From: Persicobacter sp. CCB-QB2
Lineage (GTDB): Bacteria > Bacteroidota > Bacteroidia > Cytophagales > Cyclobacteriaceae
DNA: 64,000 bases
Reading direction: 5' to 3'
Assembly: GCF_001274635.1 (NCBI RefSeq)
Contig: NZ_LBGV01000001.1
Span: forward strand, 310,001 to 374,000
The position numbers were made by a program, and so were the translations under genes. Shown here piece after piece: positions 47,099 to 56,993 of this stretch. The notes under the pieces were generated by a model that was given only the letters and a program-made list of their open reading frames with translations, was not told where the DNA came from and ran no database searches. Positions within the stretch are counted from its first letter, which is position 1, and every line of letters starts with the position of its first letter.

Positions 47099-47866
47099 TT
47101 AAAACTTTTGAATGCTCATGGAAGTCATGCGCTTCACCGTTTCCAGGAAGGGTTCCGGATGTACATCCCACCATTGATCAATGGTGTCCAGTTGTTCCTG
47201 AAAGAGGAGCATGATTTCCGTGAATTCTTCAATGAGCCAATCGAGTACGGGGTGCACCACCCAACTAGAACAGGCTTTGTATAGGTGAAGGAATGCGATT
47301 TGGTTTTCAAAGGTGCCGACCATGGAGGATAGAAACATCATGCATTCTATTTTGTCCTCACGAATGGCCTGATAGTCGGGATTGTACTGGTTCAGCTCCT
47401 CGATTACCTCATCCATATAATCCATGAGTACATCATGGTCACAAGTGCCAAGACCATAGCCGTTGGTCATGTTCAGACTATTACCACTATAAGTTTCCCC
47501 GCGGAAGGTTAATTCATAGTATATCCGATTATGGAAACCATCGAATCTGAATTGCCCATGTATATCAGGGAGCTCTACCTCAAATACCCGGAACCGTCCC
47601 TCTTCCAGCTCTACGGCTGAAGTAAAGGTTTGTGGCTTGGGGACATTTACAGGGCTAACCTCTTTGATGGGAATACCATTGAAAGTCCCCTGAAGCTGTC
47701 CGTCCACTATGGGGTTGAGGTTCAGGCTTCCAATGTAAGGGGTGAGCATATAAAAACCTTCAATAGGTAGTAATTCCGGCTCAATGATGGTATCGTTTTT
47801 TTTGGAGCAATTACTTAAGCCAAAGAGCAGGCCGAAGGCCATTATTAGGGAGTATATTTGCTTCAT
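47099..47866 (-). CDS. Hypothetical lipoprotein
   Basis: 255 aa. The N-terminus MKQIYSLIMAFGLLFGLSNC is a lipoprotein signal with Cys20 as the lipid attachment site. The rest is a mixed domain with beta-rich first half (GTFNGIPIKEV, YYELTFRGETYSG) and helical second half. I do not recognise the family. It stands alone. Confidence 0.75.
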   Translation of the reverse strand: MKQIYSLIMAFGLLFGLSNCSKKNDTIIEPELLPIEGFYMLTPYIGSLNLNPIVDGQLQGTFNGIPIKEVSPVNVPKPQTFTSAVELEEGRFRVFEVELPDIHGQFRFDGFHNRIYYELTFRGETYSGNSLNMTNGYGLGTCDHDVLMDYMDEVIEELNQYNPDYQAIREDKIECMMFLSSMVGTFENQIAFLHLYKACSSWVVHPVLDWLIEEFTEIMLLFQEQLDTIDQWWDVHPEPFLETVKRMTSMSIQKF

Positions 47867-48059
47867 GTTGATTATGCTTCTGATGATTGTTTAAGCTAAA
47901 TCAAACAGGATGCCATGAAGCATTAAAATTCAACCTCTCGGAAGAATTGGTTGAAATGGGATAGCCTTTAATTGCATCAAGATACCCCTATGCCGGTGAA
48001 AAGAAAGCAGCACCCAATTAAGGATGCTGCTTCAGAATGGATAATGTGGGGTTATCGGA

Positions 48060-49724
48060 TTACGACAAACCCTCGATTTCACCGTTTATCACGTCGATAT
48101 TATTCGCTGCCGGAACCTTTGGAAGGCCTGGCATACGCATAATCGCACCGGCCTTGGCCACGATGAAGCCTGCACCGGTATTGATGATCAGATCATCAAT
48201 CGTAATCTTGAAATTCTTCGCTACGCCATAAGCTTTGGCGTTGTCACTGAAGGAGTATTGCGTCTTGGCCATACACACTGGCAGGTGTTCCAGTCCTAGG
48301 CGTTTGATGCGACGTAACATTAATGGCGCTCGGCCTTCCAATACTACACCCTCTCCTCCATAAATATTTTTCACAATAGTTTCCAGCTTGGTGACCACTC
48401 CGGCCTCTTCCTGATAGCTGAAATCCAATTGACTGTTGTCATGCTCAACAGCGTCTACCACGGCCTGGGCAAGCTCCATCCCTCCTTCACCACCATCGGC
48501 GAATGCAGTCATTAAAGCAATGCGGATGCCTTTGGTGGAAGCCCAGTCTTTCACTACGGCTAATTCTGCATCCGTATCCCATGGGAAACGGTTTAGGGCA
48601 ATGACTACTGGCTGTCCGAAGGACTGCATGTTTTCCACATGTTTGGCCAAGTTCTCTAGGCCTTTAGTTACCCCTTCAGTGTTTTCCTGTTTCAGCTCAT
48701 CTTCCGCTACACCACCATGCATTTTCAATGCCGGACAGGTCGCCACAATTACGGTTGCCTTAGGAGCAATACCCGCCTGGCGGCACTTGATATTGAAGAA
48801 TTTCTCCGCTCCCAGATCCGCACCAAAGCCTGCCTCGGTTACCGCATACTCTCCAAAAGTCATGGCCAGTTTAGTGGCCAATACGGAGTTACATCCATGG
48901 GCAATGTTGGCGAATGGTCCGCCGTGTACAAATGCAGGCGTGTTTTCAGTGGTTTGTACCAGGTTCGGGTCAATGGCATCTTTTAATAAAGCCACGATAG
49001 CGCCTGCTACCTCCAAATCTTTCACGGTGAAAGGCTTGTTGTCAGCAGTATAACCTAATAAAATATTCTCAATGCGGTGGCGCAAATCTTCCAGATCCGT
49101 AGCCAGACACATAATGGCCATGATCTCTGAAGCCGGGGTGATGTCGAATCCGGTCTCACTCATCACACCATTGGCATTCCCCCCTACGCCGGATACCATC
49201 TGGCGAAGGTTACGGTCATTCACGTCCAATACGCGCTTCCATACGACCTCTTTCAACATTTTACCGTTGAATTTATTCTGATGCTGGTAGTTGTCCAACA
49301 AGGCAGAAATCATATTGTGGGCAGAAGTAATGGCGTGGAAGTCTCCTGTAAAGTGCAGGTTAATTTTCTCCATCGGCACTACTTGAGCGTATCCACCACC
49401 GGCAGCTCCTCCTTTCATGCCAAAGCATGGTCCAAGAGAAGGTTCCCGTAGGGCTACTATGGCCTTTTTGCCGATTTTATTAAGTCCAAGGGTTAGCCCG
49501 ATAGAGGTAAGGGTTTTACCGTTGCCTGATTTGGTAGGGGTAATGGCCGTCACCAAAATCAAATTCGACTGCTGAACTTTCTCCTCATCCACCAAGGTAT
49601 GAGGTACCTTAGCAATGTGTTTTCCATAAGGGTAAAGCTCCTCTGTAGGGATATTTACCTGTTTGGCGATGTCTTGAATGGGAGCAAGCTTTGCCTCGCG
49701 TGCGATTTGAATGTCCGTCTTCAT
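48060..49724 (-). CDS. fhs: Formate--tetrahydrofolate ligase
   Basis: 554 aa, full length. The ATP-binding loop [15 protein letters not shown] is near residues 63-77. [38 protein letters not shown] is the hallmark block, and GLDNY-type ([10 protein letters not shown]) and [13 protein letters not shown] segments follow. It makes 10-formyl-tetrahydrofolate from formate with ATP for one-carbon metabolism. It is divergent from ruvX. Confidence 0.97.
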   Translation of the reverse strand: MKTDIQIAREAKLAPIQDIAKQVNIPTEELYPYGKHIAKVPHTLVDEEKVQQSNLILVTAITPTKSGNGKTLTSIGLTLGLNKIGKKAIVALREPSLGPCFGMKGGAAGGGYAQVVPMEKINLHFTGDFHAITSAHNMISALLDNYQHQNKFNGKMLKEVVWKRVLDVNDRNLRQMVSGVGGNANGVMSETGFDITPASEIMAIMCLATDLEDLRHRIENILLGYTADNKPFTVKDLEVAGAIVALLKDAIDPNLVQTTENTPAFVHGGPFANIAHGCNSVLATKLAMTFGEYAVTEAGFGADLGAEKFFNIKCRQAGIAPKATVIVATCPALKMHGGVAEDELKQENTEGVTKGLENLAKHVENMQSFGQPVVIALNRFPWDTDAELAVVKDWASTKGIRIALMTAFADGGEGGMELAQAVVDAVEHDNSQLDFSYQEEAGVVTKLETIVKNIYGGEGVVLEGRAPLMLRRIKRLGLEHLPVCMAKTQYSFSDNAKAYGVAKNFKITIDDLIINTGAGFIVAKAGAIMRMPGLPKVPAANNIDVINGEIEGLS

Positions 49725-49767
49725 GTAAGATTTGCGTCAATAACCATGCTATTTTTAACAGTGGGCG

Positions 49768-49775
49768 CAAAAATA
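49768..49775 (-). promoter_or_regulatory. Possible -7 box of fhs
   Basis: TATTTTTG on the minus strand matches TAnnTTTG, 44 bases before the fhs start. No convincing -33 box. Confidence 0.35.
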
Positions 49776-49822
49776 AACATTTTTCCTTTGCCACTTACTG
49801 CCGCAGGTCATAATCTTTTTAA

Positions 49823-49830
49823 TACCTTTG
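49823..49830 (+). promoter_or_regulatory. -7 box of ruvX
   Basis: TACCTTTG matches TAnnTTTG, 25 bases before the ruvX ATG. No clear -33 TTTG. Confidence 0.45.
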
Positions 49831-49855
49831 CGGCATCAAATAAAATTACAGGATT

Positions 49856-50272
49856 ATGGGAAGATTGATGGCCATCGATTATGGCACAAAACGGGTGGGA
49901 ATAGCCGTAACCGACCCTATGCAGATTATCGCCAGCCCGCTGGATACGGTGCATTCCAAGGATATAGTGGATTTCATCCTGAACTATAGTAAACAGGAGA
50001 CCGTCGACGCGATCATCGTGGGCTGGCCTAAGAATTTGGATAATACGGATACGAACAATACCCGGAATGTGCAGGCCTTTATTAATCGGCTAAAGAAGAT
50101 GACCAGCATTCCCATCCATTTGGAAGATGAGCGATTCACTTCCAAAATCGCCATGAATGCCATGATCAGCAGCGGGGCGAAGAAGAAAGATCGCGCCAAT
50201 AAAGGAAATATAGATAAGGTAAGTGCTGCAGTAATCCTGCAGTCTTATATGGAAAGAAATAGCGGATTTTAA
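49856..50272 (+). CDS. ruvX: Holliday junction resolvase RuvX (YqgF)
   Basis: 138 aa RNase H-like fold. MAIDYGTKRVGIAVTDP carries the first Asp at residue 8, ETVDAIIVGWPKNLDNTD the central strand, and VHLEDER-like IPIHLEDERFTS the Glu. The last Asp lies in GNIDKVSAAVILQSYM. It acts on Holliday junctions or in rRNA processing (YqgF). It is followed six bases later by the TRIC channel gene, so the two are probably co-transcribed. Confidence 0.94.
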   Translation: MGRLMAIDYGTKRVGIAVTDPMQIIASPLDTVHSKDIVDFILNYSKQETVDAIIVGWPKNLDNTDTNNTRNVQAFINRLKKMTSIPIHLEDERFTSKIAMNAMISSGAKKKDRANKGNIDKVSAAVILQSYMERNSGF

Positions 50273-50278
50273 TAGGCA

Positions 50279-50890
50279 ATGCATCAGGAGTTTATTTATT
50301 TTTTGGATTTGGCAGGTACGCTAGCCTTTGCCATCTCCGGCATACAGACGGCCGCTGATAAGAAGATGGATGTTTTCGGGGCTATGATGATTGGGTTTAT
50401 CACCGCATTAGGCGGGGGGACTGTCCGCGATATGTTGTTAGGCAATCAGCCCGTATTTTGGTTTCATGATCTGAACTACCTGGCGGTAGTCGGTATTGCG
50501 GTGGGGATTGTTTATGCCTTTGCCGGGCCTGTACGTCGTTTGAAGCAAACGCTCTTTCTTTTTGATACCATTGGTATCGGTGTGTTCACCGTGATAGGGG
50601 TGACGAAAGGCCTGGATGCTGGGATTAGTGCGCCTTACGCCGTGATTATGGGGATGGTGTCTTCGGTAGTGGGCGGTGCGACCCGTGATGTATTGTGTAA
50701 TGAGATACCCCTTATCTTGCGGAAAGAGGTTTATGCTACTGCCTGCCTGTTTGGTGGTGCCGTATATGTAATTTTACATGGTTACGGACTGGACGAAGTG
50801 CTGGTTTCTTTTGTGACCATGGGGGTAGTAATCGCCATTCGATTGCTGTCCATTAAACACCATATCTCCCTGCCACGCATGCGGAGCTAG
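50279..50890 (+). CDS. TRIC-type cation channel family protein (UPF0126)
   Basis: 203 aa with six to seven hydrophobic helices in a duplicated fold. The two halves show AFAISGIQTAADKKMDVFGAMMIGFITALGGGTVRDMLLG and VMGMVSSVVGGATRDVLCNEIP, the GGGTxRD signature of TRIC/YadS proteins. Prokaryotic relatives conduct monovalent cations. It lies in a short operon after ruvX. Confidence 0.9.
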   Translation: MHQEFIYFLDLAGTLAFAISGIQTAADKKMDVFGAMMIGFITALGGGTVRDMLLGNQPVFWFHDLNYLAVVGIAVGIVYAFAGPVRRLKQTLFLFDTIGIGVFTVIGVTKGLDAGISAPYAVIMGMVSSVVGGATRDVLCNEIPLILRKEVYATACLFGGAVYVILHGYGLDEVLVSFVTMGVVIAIRLLSIKHHISLPRMRS

Positions 50891-50943
50891 TTTGTTTTTT
50901 AGATACTTATTCCGCAAATTCAGGTTATCAACAAGCATAACCT

Positions 50944-51315
50944 ATGAAATTTAGAAGCAGAAAGCTCGTTCAACCTTCAGATCTTAATTCTCATCTTACC
51001 CTCTTCGGAGGAAAGCTATTAGCGTGGTTGGATGTGGAGGTTTATATCTTCGCTCGTTGTCAGCTGGCGACGCCTCGCCTGGTGACCAAGTACATGTCTG
51101 AAATTAACTTTATGGCTTCCGCCAAACAGGGAGACATCATCGAAATCGGTTGTGAAGTGGTCAACTTTGGGCGAACATCTATTACCGTACGCTGCGTAGC
51201 ACGCCGTAAAGAAGATTTGAAGGAGATCATCACCATCGATAAGGTGGTCTTTGTCAATCTCGACGAAGAAGGTAAGCCTGCTCCTCATGGCGTGACAGCG
51301 GCAAGAGAAGACTAA
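50944..51315 (+). CDS. Acyl-CoA thioesterase (hotdog fold)
   Basis: 123 aa. It has a hotdog-fold pattern with LFGGKLLAWLDVEVYIFARC (central helix, about 23-42) and INFMASAKQGDIIEIGCEVVNFGRTSITV. It matches the YciA/cytosolic acyl-CoA hydrolase type, where an Asp in the helix (LDVE) is catalytic. It hydrolyses acyl-CoA to free acid and CoA. The GC-rich repeat begins just after its stop. Confidence 0.88.
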   Translation: MKFRSRKLVQPSDLNSHLTLFGGKLLAWLDVEVYIFARCQLATPRLVTKYMSEINFMASAKQGDIIEIGCEVVNFGRTSITVRCVARRKEDLKEIITIDKVVFVNLDEEGKPAPHGVTAARED

Positions 51316-51321
51316 TCTTTA

Positions 51322-51420
51322 TTTGGGGCTTCCCGCGCTACCGCACGGTCGGGCTGGCGCGGCTCACCCCATCGGCCTTTTGGGCCGCTGTGGTTCAGGC
51401 AAGCCCGCTTCATCCCTAAG
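51322..51420 (-). repeat. GC-rich dispersed structured repeat, copy 2 (inverted)
   Basis: The reverse complement carries GGGATGAAGCGGGCTTG, GAACCACAGCGGCC, AGGCCGATGGGGTGAGCC and GCGCCAGCCCG, ending in GCCCC. Its terminal hairpin (CCGTGCGGTAGCGCGG) has a sequence different from the other copies but also pairs. It starts 7 bases after the thioesterase stop. Confidence 0.7.
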
Positions 51421-51446
51421 CCGATCGCCCTTTTGTTTCTTCTACT

Positions 51447-52556
51447 TTAGAAAGCTTCCGCTATTTCAATATAGAATCCTGAGTTGCCATCGTTCCCCAG
51501 TCCGTAGTCTAAGCGGATATTCAGGTTTTCATCATCTTTCACGCGGAAGCGCAGTCCTGCGCCATAGCTCCATTTGAGGTGGTTAATGGTAAACTCCCCA
51601 AGGGAAGAAGACACATCACCCACACCGGCAAATGCGACCATGCCAATACGCCACCAAATGTGCTGTCGGTATTCAACTTGTGTGGCCATGGTGACTTTGT
51701 CCCGGTATTTGCCTTTGAAATAGCCACGCATAATTTCAGAAGATCCCATCTTCGCCAGACTTTCAAAGGGGACCTCTCCGGTGGTAAATTCTCCCCGATA
51801 GTGCAAGGCCAGTACACCAGAAGGATGTAGTCGGTGGAAGTAGCGCATGTCCAGCCCCATCCAATCATAGCGGAAGCTACTTCTCAGCAAGCCCATATTG
51901 TGTTCGGTCTCTAATTCTATCAGGTGGCCGGAGGTGGCATTGAGGACATTATCCCGGGTATCCCATTGAAAGGCCAGCCCCAGCCCGGAAGAAGTGTAGC
52001 CTCCATAGCCGGTCAACTCCATGTCCCGGATCATGCTTTCTTCGGGAAGGTCGATGTCCATGGCACTGTAAAGCTGGTAGCGGGGACCCAGGTACATATT
52101 CTCGGCAATCCGAAAGAGGAAAGAAGCGCGGTACTTTAGATCGAAAAAGGCGATTTGTTCTTTATCATCTTCTGCGACGATGTCCTGCCCAATGCCGTAG
52201 AAAAAGTCCGGATAGCTTCTCAGTATAAAGTAGTTTTTCATCCGCATTCGGTCATCCCGGAAGAAAAGGGCATTGTCCACCTCAAAAAGATATTGATTGT
52301 TCAGCGTATAAATGAAGGCCGATCGTACATAGGACGTTTGGGTGAGGGTATCCTCCGGTTCCATATGGAAAAGGTTAAATACCAGACCTCCAAAGGCAAG
52401 TTTGGTTTCCGGGGAGTAATAGATTACCGGTAAGGGCAATATGGAATGATTTTTCTCTTTTTTCTGTTCCTTTTTTTTCTCCGCAAAGGAGATCGTGGAG
52501 CAAAGGCACAGGAATAAGGCGATTAGCCCAAGGCGAGGGTTTAGGTTTCGGCTCAT
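51447..52556 (-). CDS. BamA/TamA-family outer membrane protein
   Basis: 369 aa with a signal peptide (LGLIALFLCLCSTISFAE) followed by a basic linker and a barrel-type sequence. SPETKLAFGGLVFNLF, LGLAFQWDTRDNVLNATSGHLIELET and GGLRF-like YGAGLRFRVKDDENLNIRLDYGLG are typical of the surface-antigen (bacterial Omp85) C-terminal barrel, and the last residue is Phe. There are no POTRA domains, so it is a short member; its substrate is unknown. Confidence 0.86.
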   Translation of the reverse strand: MSRNLNPRLGLIALFLCLCSTISFAEKKKEQKKEKNHSILPLPVIYYSPETKLAFGGLVFNLFHMEPEDTLTQTSYVRSAFIYTLNNQYLFEVDNALFFRDDRMRMKNYFILRSYPDFFYGIGQDIVAEDDKEQIAFFDLKYRASFLFRIAENMYLGPRYQLYSAMDIDLPEESMIRDMELTGYGGYTSSGLGLAFQWDTRDNVLNATSGHLIELETEHNMGLLRSSFRYDWMGLDMRYFHRLHPSGVLALHYRGEFTTGEVPFESLAKMGSSEIMRGYFKGKYRDKVTMATQVEYRQHIWWRIGMVAFAGVGDVSSSLGEFTINHLKWSYGAGLRFRVKDDENLNIRLDYGLGNDGNSGFYIEIAEAF

Positions 52557-52930
52557 GTAGAGGCTGGACTTTGGTTTTTGGGTTAGGATAGTTTTTGGAG
52601 TATCCTAAGAATATACAAAAAATGTAAGGGATTTACCAATCCAAACCTGAAGAGGCCTAAAACCAAAACCCCTGAGTACCGGAGGCATCAGGGGTTTGTT
52701 TATGTTCACCGGCAAGGGCAAGCGATAGGTGCAAATTCAATGGCGCATAGACTTGTCTCTGTCTGTATGCTCCTTGCCTCGGATAATCATCTTCGATCAG
52801 TGTACATTTGAATTAAAGGAATTCCGTGGCGATTACCAAGCTTAACCCTGTCTTTTGTTTAGGTTTTTGTGATTATAGGACCAGAATTGTTGGTTTTGCT
52901 TGCGCGTAGGGTTATCCAGATCCTAATGAA
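52557..52930. other. Intergenic region with strong hairpins between BamA-like and topB genes
   Basis: No gene is supported. A hairpin ACCCCTGA/TCAGGGGT at 52668-52696 resembles a terminator, and GGCAAGG (52712-52718) pairs with CCTTGCC (52772-52778) around a nested GCATAGAC/GTCTGTATGC stem. This may be a small structured RNA on the minus strand, but no promoter was found. Confidence 0.35.
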
Positions 52931-52933
52931 ACG

Positions 52934-52971
52934 AAAAAAGGGAGTGTAGTTAAATTCTATGCTCCCTTTTT
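52934..52971 (-). terminator. Intrinsic terminator of topB
   Basis: AAAAAGGGAG pairs with CTCCCTTTTT around a longer loop that holds a TAG/CTA pair, with T runs on both strands. It lies 33 bases past the topB stop. Confidence 0.85.
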
Positions 52972-53003
52972 AATCCTTAGTCAGGCTATTTATTGTCAAA
53001 TGT

Positions 53004-55454
53004 TTAGTCTGCAGGGTTAAATTTGAGGGAGCCATCCTCGTTCAGACTCAGGAAGGCATTAAAGACCTGTCCCTTTGGGCTCTTAAACCCTTTGATTACC
53101 GGTGTTTTTCCTTTTTCCACCAATGCCTTCAGCTGGGCTTTGGTGATGGTCTTGCCATAGGTTTTCATGGGGATTCTGAGGGTACAGCCTTGTCTGAAAT
53201 TGGAGCAGCCATGGGCTTCTTTCCCCTGAATCACCTCCCCACCACACCTGGGGCAGGCCAAAGGCTTTTCAACTTTCAGTTCGAAGGCCAGCCGGAAGTG
53301 TTCTCCGAAGGTGATATGGCCATTCACTTTCTTACCTTCCTTCTCAAAGCCTTTGATCAGTCCGGTATTGCCTTTTTCCAATAAGTTTACCCATTGCTTT
53401 TCGGTGATCTTCTTGCCCAAAAACTGAAAGGGTAATACAAAGTCACAAGTTTTATTACGGACATTGGAACAGCCAAAGGCCGTATTGCCCTTCATCAATT
53501 GCCCTTGTTTGCATTTAGGGCATGGAATACCGGCTACGCCATCAGTTTTACTATTCGTTGCAGGTTTTGAAGTGCTGCTTTTTCCTTTTTGCTTCACTAC
53601 CTCTGCGGCCATCTCTATAGGGCCACGGTGATCGTGCTTCACCTCATGTACAATGCCGTTGATCAGGTGGCGCATCTCATCCAAAAAGGTGGTCGTAGGG
53701 TAGTTGCCTTTTTCTATTTGCCGCAACTTGTATTCCCACTGGCCAGTCAGTTCTACAGATTTCAACAACTCATTCTGAATGGTATGGATCAGCTGTACTC
53801 CGGTGGTCGTGGGGACCAGGTTTTTGCGTTGCTTTTGAATGTATTTTCTTCTGAATAGCGTTTCGATAATGGCGGCCCGGGTGGAAGGTCGGCCGATGCC
53901 ATTCTCCTTCATGGCTGCCCGAAGTTCTTCTACATCAATATCATCACTGCCTTCTTCTGCCTCTTTTTCGCCTTTATGGTCTTCAATCAGCTTACCGGCG
54001 GTCTCCATTGCCCGGAGTAAAGTAGCCTCGGTGTATAGCTTCGGAGGCTTGGTTTCTTTCTGTTGAAGCTGCGGTTGATGCGGCCCCGATTCCCCAACGG
54101 TAAATGCCGGCATCAGCTGGTTTTCATCCGGTCCTTTTTTGCCGTCTTCTTCCTCTACCTGCTGATTGCTTTGTGCGTATACCTCTCTCCAGCCAGGGGA
54201 GAGAATCTGCTTGCCACTGGCTTTAAACTCTACCTTTTCTGCCATTCCTTTCACATTGGTCTTTGACACAATACAGTCCGGATAGAATACCGAGATGAAA
54301 CGCAAAGCAATAATCTGGTAGACCATGGCTTCCTGCTGATTCATGCCCACGGCAGTCACATTTGTGGGAATGATGGCGTGGTGATCGGTCACCTTTTTGT
54401 CATCAAAGACCTTTTTAGATTTCCGGATCTTTTTGCCCATAAGCGGGGCGGTCAGTTGGGCATAAGCCTTCATGCTTCCCAGAATGCCCGGTACCTTGGG
54501 GTAGATGTCATTCGGCAGGAAGGAGGTGTCCACACGAGGGTATGTCACAAACTTTTTCTCATAGAGGGATTGCACCAGTTTCAGGGTCTGGTCTGCAGAA
54601 AAGCCAAACTTCTTATTACATTCCACCTGTAGGGCGGTCAGATCAAAAAGCCTCGGCGGGTGTTCTTTTCCTTCCTTTTTTTCAAAATCAGTGATCTGAA
54701 AAGGCCCTTGTTTAATGGCCTCCAGGGCTGACTCTGCCTTCTCCTTCTGCAGGAACCTTCCCTTGGCAGCGGAAAACAAAACCTCCCGGTATTTGGTCTT
54801 CAATTCCCAATAAGGTTCCGGCCTGAAGTTCTGAATCTCCTCAAAACGATCCACAATCAGGGAAAGCGTTGGCGTCTGCACCCGACCAATGGACAATACC
54901 CCTTTGCCTCCCCCGTATTTCAGGGTATACAGGCGGGTGGCATTAATGCCCAGGATCCAGTCACCAATGGCACGGGCACTTCCTGCCGCATAAAGCAGAT
55001 CGAAGTCCTTTCCGTCCTTCAGATTCTGAAAGCCTTCAATGATGGCTTCACGCGTAAGGGAGGAAATCCACAGCCGTTTGATGGGCGCCTTGCATTCTGC
55101 TTTATGCAATACCCAACGCTGGATCAGCTCCCCTTCTTGGCCGGCATCACCACAGTTGATCACCTCAGAGGCGCCTTTAACCAATTTCTCAATGACTTTA
55201 AACTGCTTTCGCATGCCGGCATCCTTGATCAGCTTGATGCCGAACTTTTGTGGTAGAATGGGCAGCGTACTCAGTCCCCAGCTTTTGAGTCCTGCGGAAT
55301 AATCATGCGGCTCCTTCAGGGTGCATAAGTGCCCGACGGTCCAGGTCACCTGATAGCCATTGCCCTGCATATAGCCATCATGCCTTTCTTTGGCACCAAT
55401 GATGGCCGCTATTTCCCGGGCCACCGAGGGTTTCTCCGCAATACATACTTTCAT
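53004..55454 (-). CDS. topB: DNA topoisomerase III
   Basis: 816 aa type IA topoisomerase. The N-terminal Toprim domain is MKVCIAEKPSVAREIAAIIGA. The active-site Tyr305 is in KKFVTYPRVDTSFLP, and NGIGRPSTRAAIIETLFRR is another conserved block. The C-terminal region has zinc-finger-like repeats, CPKCKQGQLMKG and CPRCGGEVIQGKEAHGC. It relaxes and decatenates DNA by single-strand passage. It is longer than the E. coli enzyme (653 aa) because of the extra C-terminal repeats. comB lies 18 bases upstream on the same strand. Confidence 0.95.
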   Translation of the reverse strand: MKVCIAEKPSVAREIAAIIGAKERHDGYMQGNGYQVTWTVGHLCTLKEPHDYSAGLKSWGLSTLPILPQKFGIKLIKDAGMRKQFKVIEKLVKGASEVINCGDAGQEGELIQRWVLHKAECKAPIKRLWISSLTREAIIEGFQNLKDGKDFDLLYAAGSARAIGDWILGINATRLYTLKYGGGKGVLSIGRVQTPTLSLIVDRFEEIQNFRPEPYWELKTKYREVLFSAAKGRFLQKEKAESALEAIKQGPFQITDFEKKEGKEHPPRLFDLTALQVECNKKFGFSADQTLKLVQSLYEKKFVTYPRVDTSFLPNDIYPKVPGILGSMKAYAQLTAPLMGKKIRKSKKVFDDKKVTDHHAIIPTNVTAVGMNQQEAMVYQIIALRFISVFYPDCIVSKTNVKGMAEKVEFKASGKQILSPGWREVYAQSNQQVEEEDGKKGPDENQLMPAFTVGESGPHQPQLQQKETKPPKLYTEATLLRAMETAGKLIEDHKGEKEAEEGSDDIDVEELRAAMKENGIGRPSTRAAIIETLFRRKYIQKQRKNLVPTTTGVQLIHTIQNELLKSVELTGQWEYKLRQIEKGNYPTTTFLDEMRHLINGIVHEVKHDHRGPIEMAAEVVKQKGKSSTSKPATNSKTDGVAGIPCPKCKQGQLMKGNTAFGCSNVRNKTCDFVLPFQFLGKKITEKQWVNLLEKGNTGLIKGFEKEGKKVNGHITFGEHFRLAFELKVEKPLACPRCGGEVIQGKEAHGCSNFRQGCTLRIPMKTYGKTITKAQLKALVEKGKTPVIKGFKSPKGQVFNAFLSLNEDGSLKFNPAD

Positions 55455-55471
55455 AAGCCGAGGATGAGGAT

Positions 55472-56176
55472 TTAAGGTTTTACGATTTCTCCGTTTCTGA
55501 CTACCGGTACAATATCGTACTGATTTGGCGTCAGCGCAAATTCAATGTCTTTCTGAATGTTCATTTTTGCCAGGCGCTTCGCATGGGAAGAGGCGGCCAG
55601 AAAACCCAAAAGGTCATGCTTCACCGAAAGGTATAGCACTTTCATGGCCAGGGAGGCGTCATCCGCAAATTCAAATTGTCCTTCTAATGCCTCGGCCAAA
55701 GCTCCTGCAAAAAGGCTGTCCTCCAGGTTGAATTTACCCTTCCAGCCAGCTGCCACGATCACCACATCTTTATCCTGAGCAGCCAGGTAGTTGGTCACTG
55801 CTTCCAGGTTGATAAATGCCCCGATGATAATTTCATCTGCATCTGCTGATTTGGTGATGGCTAAGGTCCCATTGGTGGTGGTGGCCGCTACCTTTTTACC
55901 GGTGGTGGCTGCCTCCATATAGGAATATGGACTGTTCCCCATATCGAAGCCATCCACTTTAGCACCTCCTCTTTCGGCCGCTGCGATATAACCTTTTTCC
56001 TGTAAAACCTTACATTCCTCAAGATGGGCTACGGGGGTGATGCTTGGAATGCCCTTAGCTATACCGGTCACCATGCAGGTAGTGGCACGAAGTACGTCTA
56101 CCACCACAGCAACCTTACCTTTCAGGTCATATAAATGAATCATCTCCGGAGAGAGACAGATATCAATTTTCTTCAT
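55472..56176 (-). CDS. comB: 2-phosphosulfolactate phosphatase
   Basis: 234 aa from the ATG at 56176; the frame continues upstream to 56260, but that part lacks family similarity. ComB pattern: KVAVVVDVLRATTCMVTGIAKG, AAERGGAKVDGFDMGNSPYSY, TTTNGTLAI and VIVAAGWKGKFNLEDSLFAGAL. Originally described in coenzyme M biosynthesis; in Bacteroidota without methanogenesis it probably serves sulfolactate or sulfonate metabolism. It precedes topB by 18 bases. Confidence 0.88.
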   Translation of the reverse strand: MKKIDICLSPEMIHLYDLKGKVAVVVDVLRATTCMVTGIAKGIPSITPVAHLEECKVLQEKGYIAAAERGGAKVDGFDMGNSPYSYMEAATTGKKVAATTTNGTLAITKSADADEIIIGAFINLEAVTNYLAAQDKDVVIVAAGWKGKFNLEDSLFAGALAEALEGQFEFADDASLAMKVLYLSVKHDLLGFLAASSHAKRLAKMNIQKDIEFALTPNQYDIVPVVRNGEIVKP

Positions 56177-56341
56177 TTTCCTCAATTTTTGAACATGCAA
56201 TTTAAAGAAGCTGCACAAAATTAAAAAGGTTGATTCACATGAGTTGGAGCCTTTTTGCATGGATATTGATAGAAATTATCTTAGATATTTTTGATGGATA
56301 TTTTGTTTGTATAAATTGAAATAAGTTAAAAAGCTAATGCT

Positions 56342-56911
56342 ATGATGAAGAACTTAATACTACTTTCCCTTGGGATGCTCTTGTCCTTTTTCGTTCAGGC
56401 TCAGGTGACTGAGGTCGCTGATCATGTGAAGTTAGAAACTAAAAATAACCAATCATATTTTGCTGTACCCGGTACGATTCGTATTACATCGGATAAGCAA
56501 AAGAAGAAGATGTTCTCTAAAAAAGGGGATAATTTCCAGGCGACGCGCATGGTGAAATTTCAGGATCATCAGGGTAAAATTATTAGTTTACCTGTAGGAA
56601 GCCTGACCGAGACTTCGGTGAGAAATTTGCACGTGGCTTATAATAATCAGGTGAACCGCCCACTGAATCCGGAGGAGCGAATGGAACTTTTTCGAAGAGC
56701 GAGGAATAAAGCCCGTGTAAAATATGTGATCGGTGGCGTGTTAGCGGGAGTTGGCGCAGTGGTGAGTGGTGGTACTGCTCCGGTGATTTTATTTGCTGCC
56801 GGTGGCGCCTTTGGGGCCTGGGGATTTGGTCAGGATTGGGCCGCGAGCCGATATCTGAATTACGAAAAGCATGAATTTAAGGCAGTGGATGATCTGCATG
56901 AAGATTTCTAA
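56342..56911 (+). CDS. Hypothetical exported or membrane protein
   Basis: 189 aa with a signal peptide (LILLSLGMLLSFFVQAQ) and a glycine-rich hydrophobic hairpin near the C-terminus (VIGGVLAGVGAVVSGGTAPVILFAAGGAFGAWGFG, about 130-165). No family is recognised. It stands alone with a clear terminator. Confidence 0.72.
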   Translation: MMKNLILLSLGMLLSFFVQAQVTEVADHVKLETKNNQSYFAVPGTIRITSDKQKKKMFSKKGDNFQATRMVKFQDHQGKIISLPVGSLTETSVRNLHVAYNNQVNRPLNPEERMELFRRARNKARVKYVIGGVLAGVGAVVSGGTAPVILFAAGGAFGAWGFGQDWAASRYLNYEKHEFKAVDDLHEDF

Positions 56912-56926
56912 AGCATTGAAGAGCAT

Positions 56927-56968
56927 AAAAAAGAGGCTGTCTCATCATTCGAGATAGCCTCTTTTTTT
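56927..56968. terminator. Bidirectional terminator between convergent genes
   Basis: AAAAAGAGGCT-G-TCTC pairs with GAGA-T-AGCCTCTTTTT around ATCATTC. T runs occur on both strands. Confidence 0.9.
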
Positions 56969-56993
56969 GTGCTTTTTGGGGACGTTTCCCCTT

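Noticed and set aside
51323..51577. A plus-strand open frame over the GC-rich repeat with Pro/Ala/Gly-rich product
   Set aside because: It reads the inverted repeat element and then the BamA-like gene in antisense; such frames are repeat artefacts.
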